Positions 7,235-18,096 are shown, counted from the first letter of the stretch. The stretch is DNA of 64,000 bases from Streptomyces sp. Ncost-T10-10d (GCF_900091955.1 NZ_FMDF01000145.1:62001-126000); one strand, 5' to 3'. The notes: generated by a model not told the origin, from the sequence alone. A program made the numbers and translations.

Positions 7235-9269
7235 CTACGTCAGCAGTTCGCCCTGGAGCGCGGCCGCGAGACCCGCCTCCGCGTTGTCCGCCCGGCCCCT
7301 CTCGAAGGCGCGTTGGTAGGCGGCGTCGCCGACGGCCGCGCGGGCCTGGCGTTCGCAGGCCTCGCGCAGGGGGCCCAGTTCCGGGGTGCCGCGTTGCGGG
7401 TGGCCGACCATGCGCCAGTAGACCTGTCCCGTGCCGTACACCCGGGCGGCGCGGGCGCCGCGCCCTGGCGGCGATCGCCGCGGCCAGAATGTCCAGGCCG
7501 AGCGCGATGCCGAAGCTGTCCCGGAGGCGGTGCTTGCCCGCGAGCATCGAGCGGGCGTGCGCGGCGGAGGTGTCCGCGTCGCCCTGCAACAGGGCGATCA
7601 GGGCGAGTTGGTAGTCGACGTAACTACGGGTCCAGCACTCGTCCTGGGCCTCGCAGGCCGCGCGCAGGGACAGGGCCGCCGCCTCCGCCTCGTCCAGCCG
7701 CCCCAGGCTGGTGAGGGCGAAGACGGTGATGAGGTGGCAGCGCAGCCGGTAGGCCGTTTCGAGCGGGGTGGCGGTGCCGGTGGTGCGCAGTACCCGGTCG
7801 ACCTGGCGGAGGCTCGCCTCGGGGCGGCCGGTCATCAGATGGGTGAGGCCGCACAGATAGGCGGCGGCGAGGATGCCCTCGTCCGTCCCGTCGCGGGCCG
7901 CCGCCCTGGTGCACTCCCTGCCCAGGCGCCGGGCAGCCGGGTAGTCGCCCTGGAGCATGACGGTGATGCCCAGCACCCACAGGGCGCGGGTGCGGTGGGG
8001 GCCCTCGGCCGGTCCGGCGTCCAGGGCTCGCTGGGCGTATTCGCGGGTCTGCGGCAGATGGCCGCAGCAGCACCAGAAGAAGCCGATCCGGCCCGCCATC
8101 TCCTGGGCGGCCCCGGTGTCATGGGCCAGCAGGTGGTCGAGGGCGGCACACAGGTCTGCGTGCGACTCGGCGATGCGGTGGTACCAGGTGATCTGTTCGT
8201 CGCCGGTCCAGCCCGCGTGGGCGCGGCGTGCGAGGCCGAGGAAGCAGGCGGCGTGGCGGTCGGCGGCGGCCCGTTCCTCGCCGAGCTCGGCGAGCCACAT
8301 CCGTCCGTACTCGCGGATGGTGTCGAGCATGCGGTGCCGTGCGCCGTCCCGTCCGACGACCGACTTGGCGACCAGGCCGTTCAGTGCCTCGGTCACACCG
8401 TCCTCGGTGAGCGGCCCCCCGGCGCAGATCTCGCGGGCCGCGGCCTCGTCGAAGTCCCCGCGCAGGACGGTCAGCCTGGCCCAGAGCAGCCGCTCCAGCG
8501 GTGTGCACAGCTCGTGGCTCCAGCCGATGGCGGTGCGCAGGGTGCGGTGGCGCGGCAGCCGGAGCGATTCGTCGGTCGGTACGTCGAAGCGGGAGCCGAT
8601 CCGTACGGCGACCTGTTCGACGGTGTCCCGGCCGAGGGCTCCCGCCGCGAGTTCGATGGCGAGCGGGATGCCTTCGAGGCGGCGGCAGATATCGGCGGCG
8701 GCCTCGGCGTTGCCCGGGGCGTCGAGGGCGAGCCCCGGGGCTGCCGCGGCCGCCCGGTCCCGCAACAGTGTCAGTGCGTCGGCCGCGCCCTCGACGGGCA
8801 GCGGTTCCACCTCGACGAGCTGTTCGCCCTTGATGCCCAGGGGCTGCCGGCTGGTGGCGAGCACGGTGAGGCCGGGCGACGTGGTGAGGATTTCGCCGAG
8901 CAGATGCGCGCATGCGGAGCGCAGATGCTCGCACGAGTCGAGGACCAGCAGCAGTTCCTTGTCGACGAGCCATTCGCACAGCGCGTCGATGGGCATGCGC
9001 AGGGTGTGGTCGCAGAGCCCGACCGCGTCGGAGACGGTCGCGATGAGCAGTCCGTCGTCGTGGAGCGGTGAGAGGTCCGCCCATCGGACGCCGTCGCGGT
9101 GTCCGGTCGCCGCGTGCCGGGTCGCGCGGACCGCGAGCCTGGTCTTGCCGACACCGCCGGTGCCGGTGAGTGTGGTCAGCCGGTGCGCGGCGAGGCTGTG
9201 TTCGAGCCTGGCAAGTTCCGCTTTCCGTCCGACAAAGCTCGTTGTCTCCTCGGGGATGTTGCTCGCCAT
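7235..9269 (-). pseudogene. AfsR/LuxR-type STAND ATPase regulator with a frameshift near 7466
   Basis: From ATG 9269 (MASNIPEETTSFVGRKAE; an upstream ATG at 9335 is possible) the protein has an NB-ARC ATPase core with Walker A TGTGGVGKTRL, a Walker B-like LLLVLDSCEH and the ATSRQPLG motif, then winged-helix and TPR-like repeats. Near 7466 the frame is lost. The original frame runs on as Arg/Pro-rich nonsense into the isomerase gene. The +1 frame carries a sensible family C terminus (VYGTGQVYWRMV, then LREACERQAR) ending at 7235. One extra base (the T at 7466) explains it. It could be a true inactivating mutation or a base-call error. There is no N-terminal SARP domain, so this is the ATPase-TPR type. 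Confidence 0.65.
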
Positions 9270-9458
9270 GGTCACCGTCGCTGAAACAGGTGGACCGGCC
9301 GGTCCCGGCCCCTGATTCCCGTACTGCGCAGGCATGGAAGGACGCCTGATGTACCGGAAAGGGGCCGGGACCGGCCGGGGGGTAGGAGGGCACGCCCGGG
9401 AGTGCGGTGTTGCGGCACTCCCCGGCAGCTGCTGCCTCTCAGCGTAGTCCCGTACGGC

Positions 9459-12400
9459 TCAGCTCAGGGAAAACACCGCCACCGTGCGTCCCGGGACGGT
9501 GAAGCTCCCCGAACTCCTCTCGTACGTCGACTCTTTGACGGTAGGATCCGCGCCCGCAGCCTGGACGGGATGCAGGGCGTACCGCTGCCCGGCCAGGCCG
9601 GCGATCTTCTGGGTCTCGGTTCCGGGGGTCGCGTTGAGGACGACCACCAGCTTTCCGAGCCTCATGGTGATCACACCCGGCGTCTCGTCCTTCCCGGAGA
9701 GCGGGAAGGACAGGGCGGACTGGACCTGCTCGGCGGTGGAGAGGTCGAAGTCCTTCTCCGTGGAGCGGATGGTGAGCAGGTCCTGGTACGCGGCGGACGC
9801 GCCGTTGATCTGTGCGCAGCCGGGGCTGAGCGCGGCCCCGGTCAGCAGTGGCTTGGCATAGGACCACTTGGACTCGTTGTCGGCGGCCGGGGGCAGTCCG
9901 CGGCCGAAGCCGTTGCCGTCACGGCAGTCCCAGTGCAGGGCATTGAACCAGTCGCCGCTGTCGTACGAGTTGCGGTCCAGGGACTTGGAGCGCAGCAGAT
10001 CGGTGCCCGCCTGGGAGAGCGAGGGCCCCTGCGAGAGGGTGGCCGTCGCCATCGCCAGGACCTGCATACGGGCCCGGTCCGCCGCTGGTGTGCCCGCCGG
10101 GAGCTTGAACGCGAGTGTGTCGTACAGCGACTCGTTGTCGTGGGCGTCGGCGTAGGCGAGGGCGTCACCGGGGACCGCGGCGTATCCGGCGGGGGTCCCG
10201 TTGTAGTCGACGCCGGAGCCCTTGACCGTACGGCCGGAGGAATCGGTGAAGGTGTAGCCGGCGAGGTTGCCGGTGAGGCCGACCTTGATCAGGTCCTGGT
10301 AGTGGAGCAGCCGGGCCTTCTGTTCGGCCTTCGTGCCATTGGCGGCCGAGGTGTTGGGGTCGGTGTAGAGACCGGTGGCGAAGCCCTGCACACCCGGATC
10401 CTCGTCGAAGGGGCTGCCGCCGCGGACGGCGTCCCGGGCCCGGTCGGAGAAGGTGGCGATGCCGGTATTGGCCATGTTCTTCTGGGTGGCCTGGACGAAG
10501 CGGGCGTCGTCGGCGATCTCACCGAAGTTCCAGCCCTCCCCGTACAGGATGATCTTCTTCCCGTCGACGCCGTCCTTGGCCGTGGTCAGCGCGTCGAGCG
10601 CCTTGCGGACGGCAAGGATGTTGGCCTTGGGATGGTGGCCCATCAGGTCGAAGCGGAAGCCGTCGACCTTGTACTCCTTGGCCCAGGTGACGACCGAGTC
10701 CACGACGAGCTTGCCCATCATGGTGTTCTCGGGCGCGGTGTTGGCGCAGCAGGTGGAGGTGGCGACGGTGCCGTCCTCCAGCAGCCGCTGGTAGTAGCCG
10801 GGCACGATCCGGTCGAGCACGGACTTGTCGTCCTGGCCGGAGGCGACGGTGTGGTTGTAGACGACGTCCATGACGGTCCGCAGGCCCGCGCCGTTCAGCC
10901 CCTGGACCATCTGCCGGAACTCGACGGTGCGCTTGGTGCCTTCCGGGTCGGAGGCGTACGAGCCCTCGGGGACCGTGTAGTGCAGCGGGTCGTAGCCCCA
11001 GTTGAACCCGTCGTTCGCGGCGGCCTTCGCCACGCACGCCTGCTGCTCCTCGGAGTCGGGCGCGTACACGGACAGGTCGCAGGCCGGCTTCTGCTGGGCC
11101 GACTTCTTCTCGGGAATGGTGCCGATGTCGAAGGCGGGCAGCAGATGGACGTAGCTCGTGCCGGAGTCGGCGAGCTCCTTGAGGTGTTTCATCCCGTCCG
11201 AGCGGGTGTCGGTGAAGGCGAGGTATTCACCGGGGTGCTTCGAGGTACGGTCCGCGATCGAGAAGTCGCGGATGTGCAGCTCCTGGATCTGGGCGTCACG
11301 CAGCGGGACGGCGGCGGGCTTCTTCAGCCCGGACCAGCCCTTCGGCGCGAGGCCCGGATCGTCGAGGTCGACCACGAGGCTGCGCGCGGAGTCCGTGGTC
11401 AGCGCGGTGGAATAGGGGTCCGTGACCTTGTTGGTGACGATCTTCTGCACGGTGGGCGCCCAGACGTCCACCACATAGCGGTAGGGCTTGCCCGTCCACT
11501 TCTCGGTGCCCGTGACGGACCAGACGCCGGTGCGGCCGTCGCGCCGCATCGGGACGCTCTTCCCGTCGAGTTCCAGGGCGACGCTCTGCGCGGTGGGCGC
11601 CCAGACGGACAGCGTGGGGCGGCCGTGGTCGAAGACCGGGCCGAGCGAGGCGGTGGCCGCGTTCTTCCCGTAGAGGTCGTCGAGCACTCCCGCGCTCTGT
11701 ACGCCGGTGGCGGCGATCAGCGCACCGTTGGCGGCGCGCTGGGTGGCGATCAGCTGGCCGCGCAGCGCCTCGCGCACCCTGTCCCGGTCGCGGACGTCGA
11801 CGGTGAACGCCGGATAGTCCTTGAGGTGCGGGTACTTCGCCTTCTGTGCGTCGGTCAGCGCGGACGGTGCGAGCCGCAGCCACTGCCCCTCGTCGGAGAG
11901 TGCCCCGTCGACGACGGAGATACCGCCGCCCGATGCGTGGACGAGCTGCTGGCTGGTGGCTTCGGTCGCCTTCACCTTCCACACGACGGTGTCGGCGTCG
12001 ATCCACTGCGCCTCGGCCTTGGTGAGGTCGGGCGTGGGTACGCCGCCGGTCTGCGGCAGCAGGTAGCCGGGCGTGGAGCCGAGCATCCAGACCTCGTGCC
12101 CGTAGGTGGCGATGTCGAGCGACTGGTCGCTGGGGAGGTCCTTCTCGTCGCCCTTGTGCAGGATGTAGCTGAGCGAGGTCGCGCCGTCGGTGAGCGGCAC
12201 CTCGAAGGTGGCGCCGGAGGCGTCCTTCTTCACCGGCTGGAGCGGTTTGGCCCAGTCGGTGGGGTCCTTGGCACCGGTCCAGGTGTGCAGCCCCCAGCCG
12301 TCGTAGGCGCCGTCGGCCCGGTAGTAGTGCAGTACTGCCTTTGTGGTGTCCTGCGGCGGGTAGGCGCCGTCGGGCGCCTCGTCGGCCTGGCCGTCCTTGC

Positions 12401-14771
12401 CCTGCTCGATCCAGACCTGCCCGGTCTTCGCGAGATCGATGCTGCGCCGGGGACCGTCGGGGGTGCCGGACTTCTCCACGGTGTACGGGACCGAGGTGGT
12501 GCCCTCGTCGAGCTTGAGCCAGGCGAAGGCGCCGTAGGCGTCCCGTCCGATGAAGTCGGCCGTCGTGTCACCGGACTTGACCTGCAGGCCGTCGTAGTCG
12601 CCGTCCGCGCGCTTGTAGTGGACGACGGCGTAGTCGCGCTCGACCGCGACGGGCTTCTCGGCGGCTGGTGCCCGGCCCGCGGTGGACGTGGCGAGGGCAC
12701 TCGCGGTGCGGCCGGCGCGGTCGACGACAACCGCCTTGTACCGAAGGGGGGTTCCGGCGGGAACCGTGTCGCCCACGGTCTGGGTGACCTTGTACGGGGC
12801 GTGGTCGGCGGAGCCGAGGGTGACCCACTTGCCGTTGCCGGTCTGGGCGGCGAAGACGACCCGGCCGAGGGATCCGCCGTCGACATCCGCGGAGATCTCG
12901 ACGGTGCCGGTGGCCCCGGCGGCGGGTGCCGTCAGCGTGATCGAGGGCCTGGCTGCCGGGGCGCCCAGGGTTTTCTCGGCGCGCAGCACGATGCTGGAGA
13001 GGGCGGGCACGGTGACGGTGAGCTTCGTGTCGGCGCCGCTGCGAACCGTACCGGAACCGCCGTACAGCGTACGGAAGTTCATGCCGACCGACGCGGTGGG
13101 CAGCTCGACCGTCCTCGCCGCGGTGCCGTTGTTGGTGGCGACGACGTACTCGTTCGACCGCTCGGGGTCCGTCCGCGAGAAGGCGTAGACGGATCCATCC
13201 GCGTACCGCTCGGTCTGGACGCCGTCACGCAGCGCCGGGTTCTCCTTGGTCAACCTGGAGAGCGCGGCGATGTTCCGGTACAGCGGGTGGCGGGTGTCGT
13301 AGGCATCCGAGGCGTGCGTACGGCCGGTGCCCAACTGCTCGTCGTCGAGGTAGTCGGCGGTCTTCGAGGCGAACATGGTCTGGCGGGCGTCCTTGTCGCC
13401 GCCCGCGCCGGTGAAGCCCTGCTCGTCGCCGTAGTAGACGACGGGGTTGCCGCGGCTGAGGAACATCAGCTCGTTGGCGAGCTGTGCGCGCTCGACGAGT
13501 TCCGCGTCATCGGCCTTCGGGTTGTCCTGCTTCAGGAACGAGCCGATACGTCCCATGTCGTGGTTGCCGAGGAAGGTGACCTGTTCGTAGGCGTTGGCCT
13601 TGTCGGTGGTGTACCGGTAGTCGTCACCGAAGACGGCGGCGAGTTTCGAGGCCGGGGCGCCCTGCGAGGCGTACTGGCGTGCCGCTTCCTGGAACGGGAA
13701 GTCGAGCGTCGCGTCGAGCCGGCCCCGGGTGACGTAGGGCGAGGTGATGGCCGTGTCGGCGGAGTAGATCTCGCCGAACATGAAGAAGTCCTTGCGCCCG
13801 CGCTTGGCCGCGTAGGCGTCGAGGGCGGTCGCCCACTGGGTCCAGAAGTCCAGGTCGACGTGTTTGACGGTGTCGATCCGGAACCCGTCGATATCGAAGT
13901 CGCGGACCCACTTCTCGTAGATCTTCTCCATGCCGGAGACGACCTCGGGGCGCTCGGTCCACAGGTCGTCGAGGCCGGAGAAGTCGCCGTACGTGGTGGA
14001 CTCTCCGGCGTAGGTCGAGTCACCGCGGTTGTGGTACATCGTCGGGTCGTTGAGCCAGGCCGGGACCTTCTCCCCGGTGTTCTTCGGCGTGTACGGGAAC
14101 GAGTCCGCGTCGACCTTCGCCAGGCCCTTGCTGTCGTCGAACGGGCGGCCGTCCCGGTCGAGGTACGGGTAGGCGCCCTTCGGCTTGTACCCGTACTTCT
14201 TCTCGGCGTAGTCGACGGTGTCCGCGGTGTGGTTGGTGATGACGTCGAAGAAGACCTTCATGCCCTTGCCGTGGGCCTTGTCGATCAGTTTCGACAGGTC
14301 GGCGTTGGTGCCGAAGTGCGGGTCGACCTGGGTGAAGTCGGTGATCCAGTAGCCGTGGTATCCGGCCGATGCGTCCTTGCCGGTGCCCTGGACGGGGCGG
14401 TTCCTGAAGATCGGGGCGAGCCAGATGGCGGTGGTGCCGAGGCCCTTGATGTAGTCGAGCCGCTCGGTCAGCCCCTTGAGGTCGCCGCCCTGGTAGAAGC
14501 CCTTGTCCGTGGGGTCGTAGCCGGTCTCCAGGCGCGAGCCGGTGAGGCCGCCGCGGTTGTTCGAGGTGTCGCCGTCGGCGAACCGGTCGGGCATGACGAA
14601 GTAGAACTGTTCACGCGTCAGGTCGTGACGGGCGGGCTCGGCGGCGAGCGCCGCGTCCGACGGCGGGCCCGGGGGTCTCGGCGCGGCGGAGGCGGCTGCC
14701 GCCGGGACGACGGGGAGGAGCGCCGCGCAGAGTGCGGCGACGGCTCCCCGTCTGAGGGTGGAACGGGACAC
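9459..14771 (-). CDS. pulA: Secreted bifunctional alpha-amylase/pullulanase
   Basis: 1770 residues, ATG 14771, with a clear Sec signal peptide (Arg-rich start, hydrophobic core, Ala-X-Ala near residue 30). The first GH13 domain has GFRIDTVKHVD (nucleophile region), FMFGEIYSAD (acid/base) and FLGNHDMGR. Two pullulanase-associated starch-binding modules follow (VHYKRADGDYDG and LHYYRADGAYDGWG), then a CBM48-like domain (SVWAPTAQSVAL). The second GH13 domain, of pullulanase type, has MDVVYNHT, GFRFDLMGHH, YGEGWNFGE and ADAHDNESLYD. A C-terminal beta domain ends the protein. The two catalytic sites cut alpha-1,4 and alpha-1,6 bonds of starch, amylopectin and pullulan outside the cell. The amylase gene lies upstream on the same strand. 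Length matches the S. coelicolor counterpart as I recall it. Confidence 0.95.
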   Translation of the reverse strand: MSRSTLRRGAVAALCAALLPVVPAAAASAAPRPPGPPSDAALAAEPARHDLTREQFYFVMPDRFADGDTSNNRGGLTGSRLETGYDPTDKGFYQGGDLKGLTERLDYIKGLGTTAIWLAPIFRNRPVQGTGKDASAGYHGYWITDFTQVDPHFGTNADLSKLIDKAHGKGMKVFFDVITNHTADTVDYAEKKYGYKPKGAYPYLDRDGRPFDDSKGLAKVDADSFPYTPKNTGEKVPAWLNDPTMYHNRGDSTYAGESTTYGDFSGLDDLWTERPEVVSGMEKIYEKWVRDFDIDGFRIDTVKHVDLDFWTQWATALDAYAAKRGRKDFFMFGEIYSADTAITSPYVTRGRLDATLDFPFQEAARQYASQGAPASKLAAVFGDDYRYTTDKANAYEQVTFLGNHDMGRIGSFLKQDNPKADDAELVERAQLANELMFLSRGNPVVYYGDEQGFTGAGGDKDARQTMFASKTADYLDDEQLGTGRTHASDAYDTRHPLYRNIAALSRLTKENPALRDGVQTERYADGSVYAFSRTDPERSNEYVVATNNGTAARTVELPTASVGMNFRTLYGGSGTVRSGADTKLTVTVPALSSIVLRAEKTLGAPAARPSITLTAPAAGATGTVEISADVDGGSLGRVVFAAQTGNGKWVTLGSADHAPYKVTQTVGDTVPAGTPLRYKAVVVDRAGRTASALATSTAGRAPAAEKPVAVERDYAVVHYKRADGDYDGLQVKSGDTTADFIGRDAYGAFAWLKLDEGTTSVPYTVEKSGTPDGPRRSIDLAKTGQVWIEQGKDGQADEAPDGAYPPQDTTKAVLHYYRADGAYDGWGLHTWTGAKDPTDWAKPLQPVKKDASGATFEVPLTDGATSLSYILHKGDEKDLPSDQSLDIATYGHEVWMLGSTPGYLLPQTGGVPTPDLTKAEAQWIDADTVVWKVKATEATSQQLVHASGGGISVVDGALSDEGQWLRLAPSALTDAQKAKYPHLKDYPAFTVDVRDRDRVREALRGQLIATQRAANGALIAATGVQSAGVLDDLYGKNAATASLGPVFDHGRPTLSVWAPTAQSVALELDGKSVPMRRDGRTGVWSVTGTEKWTGKPYRYVVDVWAPTVQKIVTNKVTDPYSTALTTDSARSLVVDLDDPGLAPKGWSGLKKPAAVPLRDAQIQELHIRDFSIADRTSKHPGEYLAFTDTRSDGMKHLKELADSGTSYVHLLPAFDIGTIPEKKSAQQKPACDLSVYAPDSEEQQACVAKAAANDGFNWGYDPLHYTVPEGSYASDPEGTKRTVEFRQMVQGLNGAGLRTVMDVVYNHTVASGQDDKSVLDRIVPGYYQRLLEDGTVATSTCCANTAPENTMMGKLVVDSVVTWAKEYKVDGFRFDLMGHHPKANILAVRKALDALTTAKDGVDGKKIILYGEGWNFGEIADDARFVQATQKNMANTGIATFSDRARDAVRGGSPFDEDPGVQGFATGLYTDPNTSAANGTKAEQKARLLHYQDLIKVGLTGNLAGYTFTDSSGRTVKGSGVDYNGTPAGYAAVPGDALAYADAHDNESLYDTLAFKLPAGTPAADRARMQVLAMATATLSQGPSLSQAGTDLLRSKSLDRNSYDSGDWFNALHWDCRDGNGFGRGLPPAADNESKWSYAKPLLTGAALSPGCAQINGASAAYQDLLTIRSTEKDFDLSTAEQVQSALSFPLSGKDETPGVITMRLGKLVVVLNATPGTETQKIAGLAGQRYALHPVQAAGADPTVKESTYERSSGSFTVPGRTVAVFSLS

Positions 14772-14925
14772 GGGCGGGGTCTCCTTGGTTGCGAGGGCTA
14801 TGGGGTTCTCGGGGTGGACGGTCCTGTGGGCTGGAGCGAGGTCCGACGCCCTGATGGCCCCCGCTCCCCTGTTCAGCCCCCGGACCGGGACGACGTCGTC
14901 GGCCGCCCCGGCCCGGCCGCCGGGT

Positions 14926-16632
14926 TCAGCTGCGCCAGACGTCGCTCGTCAGCGCCGCCTTGCCGGAGGGCGGCACCGTCGCGGTGCGGTTCGCGCCGCT
15001 CTCCCAAGTGACGTTGCCGCTCGCGTCCTTGCGGAGGTACTTGTACTCGAACGACGTACCGGCAGGCATGTTCACATCGAGCTTCCAGACCGGGTACGTG
15101 GCCGGGTCGAGTTTCAGCGCGCTGCCGGTGTTCCAGTTGCCGAGGGCGGCCTGGTTGCCGGTCACGTAGATGTTCTGGCCCAGCTGTGTGGTGGCGTCGA
15201 CTCCGAACGATGCGCCGGAGGTGCCGGTGCCCGGGTCCGTGGTGCCGCCGCCCGCGCAGGTACGGGCGTTCACCTGGAGCGCCAGGGCCGTGTTGGCGCC
15301 GAGCGTCGCGGTGAACTGGCCGGAGCCGTCGACGGTGACGCCCTTGCCGGACTGGATGTCGCAGTAGTCACCGGCGGGCAGCGACGTCTGGAACGTACGG
15401 GTCAGCGAGGAGCCCTCGTGGTTGATCGCGACGTATGCCTTCGCGCCGCGGCCGAACGCGATCCGGTCGCCGCCGTTGTCCCACCAGTTGGTGACGGCCT
15501 CCCCGCGCGCGGTGTTGCGGAAGCCGACCATGGAGGAGATCTCGCGCCAGGCGTGCTGGCACTTCCAGCCGTCGCTGTAACAGGCGTTGACCGTGCCGCC
15601 ATTGGGCGGACCGGCGTCCTTGTCGGACCACTCGTAGCCGGAGTGGACGTCGGGCGAGCCGTACGGCCAGGCCAGCATGAAGACATTGGCGAGGGTGTAG
15701 TTCGCGCCGTCCTTGTAGTTCAGGGTGTCGCCGCCGCGCTCGGTGTCGTGGTTGTCGACGAAGACCGCGGCCTTCGACGAGGGCATGAAGCCCCAGCCCT
15801 CGCCGTAGTTCTTCAGGTAGGCGAGGTTCTCGTTGTTGAAGACCTGCTTGAGGCTGCGGGCGTAGCGGAACTCCTGGACGTCCCCCGTGCCGGTGTACTC
15901 GTCGGGCGAGACGGCCTCGCCCGCGCCGTAGATCGCCTCCTGCTTCCAGTAGACGCCGGGGTTGTTCAGCCGCGACTTGATGTTGGCGAGGTCGGCCGCG
16001 GGCATGTGCTTGGCGGCGTCGATGCGGAAGCCGTCGACTCCGAGGGAGAGCAGGTCGTTGAGGTATCCGGCGATCCTGCCGCGGACGTAGTCCTCGCCGG
16101 TGTCGAGGTCGGCGAGGCCGACGAGTTCGCAGTTCTGGACGTTGGCCCGGTCCTGGTAGTTGCTGATCTGCGCGGTGCAGTCGTCCATGTCGGCCGCGGA
16201 GTACACGCCGGGGTAGTTGTACTTGGTGTACGAGGAGCCGCCGGTGCCGGTGCCCGATCCCGCCGCCATGTGGTTGATGACGGAGTCGGCGACGACCTTG
16301 ACGCCCGCGCTGTGGCAGGTGCTGACCATGTTGGCGAAGGAGGCACGGTCGCCGAGCCGTCCGGCGATCTTGTAACTGACCGGCTGGTACGAGGTCCACC
16401 ACTGGCCGCCCTGGATGTGTTCCTGGGGCGGCGAGACCTGTACGTAGCCGTAGCCGGCCGGGCCGAGGGAGTCCGTGCACGCCCTGGCCACGGAGTCGAA
16501 CTTCCACTCGAAGAGAACGGCGGTGACGTCCTTGTCGCCCGGGGTGGAGGCCTGGGCGGTCGTGGTGGGGGCCACGAGAGCGGCGGCGCCTGCTATCAGG
16601 GCGAGCGCCGCAGACAGTGGTCTGCGTGCCAT
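14926..16632 (-). CDS. aml: Secreted alpha-amylase with CBM20 starch-binding domain
   Basis: 568 residues from ATG 16632, starting MARRPLSAALALIAGAA with a Sec signal peptide cleaved near AQA-ST. The GH13 domain shows the substrate- and metal-binding HM region (VVADSVINHMAAG), the nucleophile motif GFRIDAAKH, the acid/base region GAGEAVSPDEY and FVDNHDTERGG. The last 100 residues are a CBM20 module (GQNIYVTGNQAALGNWNTG). It releases maltodextrins that the downstream-encoded ABC system can import. The upstream region holds a perfect dyad, TTCTTGC-T-GCAAGAA, and further TTGCA elements, a likely site for MalR-type repression. Confidence 0.95.
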   Translation of the reverse strand: MARRPLSAALALIAGAAALVAPTTTAQASTPGDKDVTAVLFEWKFDSVARACTDSLGPAGYGYVQVSPPQEHIQGGQWWTSYQPVSYKIAGRLGDRASFANMVSTCHSAGVKVVADSVINHMAAGSGTGTGGSSYTKYNYPGVYSAADMDDCTAQISNYQDRANVQNCELVGLADLDTGEDYVRGRIAGYLNDLLSLGVDGFRIDAAKHMPAADLANIKSRLNNPGVYWKQEAIYGAGEAVSPDEYTGTGDVQEFRYARSLKQVFNNENLAYLKNYGEGWGFMPSSKAAVFVDNHDTERGGDTLNYKDGANYTLANVFMLAWPYGSPDVHSGYEWSDKDAGPPNGGTVNACYSDGWKCQHAWREISSMVGFRNTARGEAVTNWWDNGGDRIAFGRGAKAYVAINHEGSSLTRTFQTSLPAGDYCDIQSGKGVTVDGSGQFTATLGANTALALQVNARTCAGGGTTDPGTGTSGASFGVDATTQLGQNIYVTGNQAALGNWNTGSALKLDPATYPVWKLDVNMPAGTSFEYKYLRKDASGNVTWESGANRTATVPPSGKAALTSDVWRS

Positions 16633-16713
16633 GTTTCCTCCTGCTGTGGGGGAAATGCGGGTGACGGTGCAGCCTCACGTGGCAACGCGCCCTGCCCTCA
16701 AGGCTCCTGAAGG

Positions 16714-16858
16714 TTCTTGCTGCAAGAATGCAAACCTTGCCGCGGTGCAGACCGTACGAGCCTGTCCGGTCTCGGTCAACCCTTTGGACACCGCCCGCTT
16801 ACATCCACGAAATCCAGCAGTTTTCTTTCTGCAAGGTCTTACGCAAAACATTGCAGCA
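16714..16858 (-). promoter_or_regulatory. Amylase promoter region with LacI-type operator candidates
   Basis: A perfect 15-bp dyad TTCTTGC-T-GCAAGAA occupies 16714-16728, 82 bp before the amylase start. Further TGCAA/TTGC elements lie at 16729-16740 and again at 16829-16856 (CTGCAAG, ACGCAAAAC, TTGCAGC). Similar directly repeated CTTGCA/TGCAAG motifs are described in Streptomyces amylase promoters and in the maltose regulon. Which copy is the operator and where transcription starts cannot be decided from sequence alone. Confidence 0.65.
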
Positions 16859-16951
16859 CTGTTACGTTTGACCCGACTCCGGTCCGGTCGGCCGGGGGTT
16901 CCGGTGACCCCGGACCCCACGCGCCCGGCCGGCCGGGCCGGTCACGGACAA

Positions 16952-17014
16952 GAGAGGCACCCGGAGTCGCTCACTCCCCGCCGGCCCATTCAGGGCCGAC
17001 TCCCGGTGCCTCTC
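16952..17014. terminator. Long hairpin between lacI gene and amylase promoter
   Basis: An 18-bp arm (GAGAGGCACCCGGAGTCG) at 16952-16969 pairs with 16997-17014, with one mismatch and a 27-base loop. It sits 30 bp past the stop of the LacI gene and could terminate that operon. It also separates it from the amylase promoter. No T-run is present, as is common in Streptomyces. Confidence 0.6.
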
Positions 17015-17044
17015 CTGTACGCCCGGACACCTTCGCGCCGGGCC

Positions 17045-18096
17045 TCAGACGCCGCGAACCGCGGCGGTGGAGCCCCGCACCACCAGCTCCGGCTGGAACA
17101 CATACTCCGTACGCTGCACGGGGCTGCCGCCGATCTCCTCCAGCAGGGCGCTCACCGCGGCCGCCGCCATCGCCTGTACGGGCTGACGCACCGTCGTCAG
17201 CGGCGGATCGGTGAACGCGATCAGCTGCGAGTCGTCGAAACCCACCACCGACACATCGCGCGGCACGTCGAACCCGCGCTCCCGGGCCGCACGCACCACG
17301 CCGAGCGCCATCAGGTCGCTGCCGCAGACGATGCCGGTGCACCCCTGGTCGAGCAGCGCACCGGCCGCGACCTGACCGCCCTCGACGCTGAACAGCGTGG
17401 AGCAGACGAGGAGTTCGGCCGCGGCGCGGCCCAGACCCAGCAGGTTCACGGCAGCCTCGACGAAGCCCTCCCGTTTGCGGCGGGCCGGCACATAGCGCTG
17501 CGGTCCGATGGCCAGGCCGACCCTGCGGTGGCCGAGATCGGCGAGGTGTCCGACGGCCATCCGTACGGCGGCGGAGTCGTCGGGCGAGACGAAGGGGGCG
17601 CTGATCCGTTCGTTGTAGCCGTTGATCAGGACGAACGGCACGCCGCGCTCGGTGAGCGCGGCGTACCGGGCCGGGTCGGCCGACATGTCGGCGTGCAGCC
17701 CGGAGAGGAAGACGATCCCGCCGACGCCCCGCTCGACGAGCTGCTCGACGAGCTCGTCCTCGGTGGCGCCGCCGGGCAGCTGGGTGCAGAGCACCGGGGT
17801 GTAGCCGTGCCCGGCCAGTACCTGTTCGACGGACTGCGCGAACGCCGGGAAGATCGGGTTGGTGAGCTCGGGCGTCACCAGTCCGATCAGCCCGGCGCTG
17901 CGCTGCCGCAGCCGTACGGGGCGTTCGTAGCCCAGGACGTCCAGCGCCGCGAGCACCCGCTGACGCGTGGTGTCCGCGACGCCCGGTTTCCCGTTGAGTA
18001 CCCGGCTGACGGTCGCCTCGCTGACCGCTGCCTGGCCGGCGATGTCCGAGAGCCTCGGCGCACCGCCGGCCCCAGGGCCTCTGGGCAGGGGGACGG

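Noticed and set aside
9402..15011. A very long open frame of 1869 codons on the plus strand
   Set aside because: It is antisense to the amylase-pullulanase gene. Its Gly/Val/Arg-rich sequence has no domain, while the minus strand has clear GH13 motifs. Long antisense frames are expected in DNA of this base composition.
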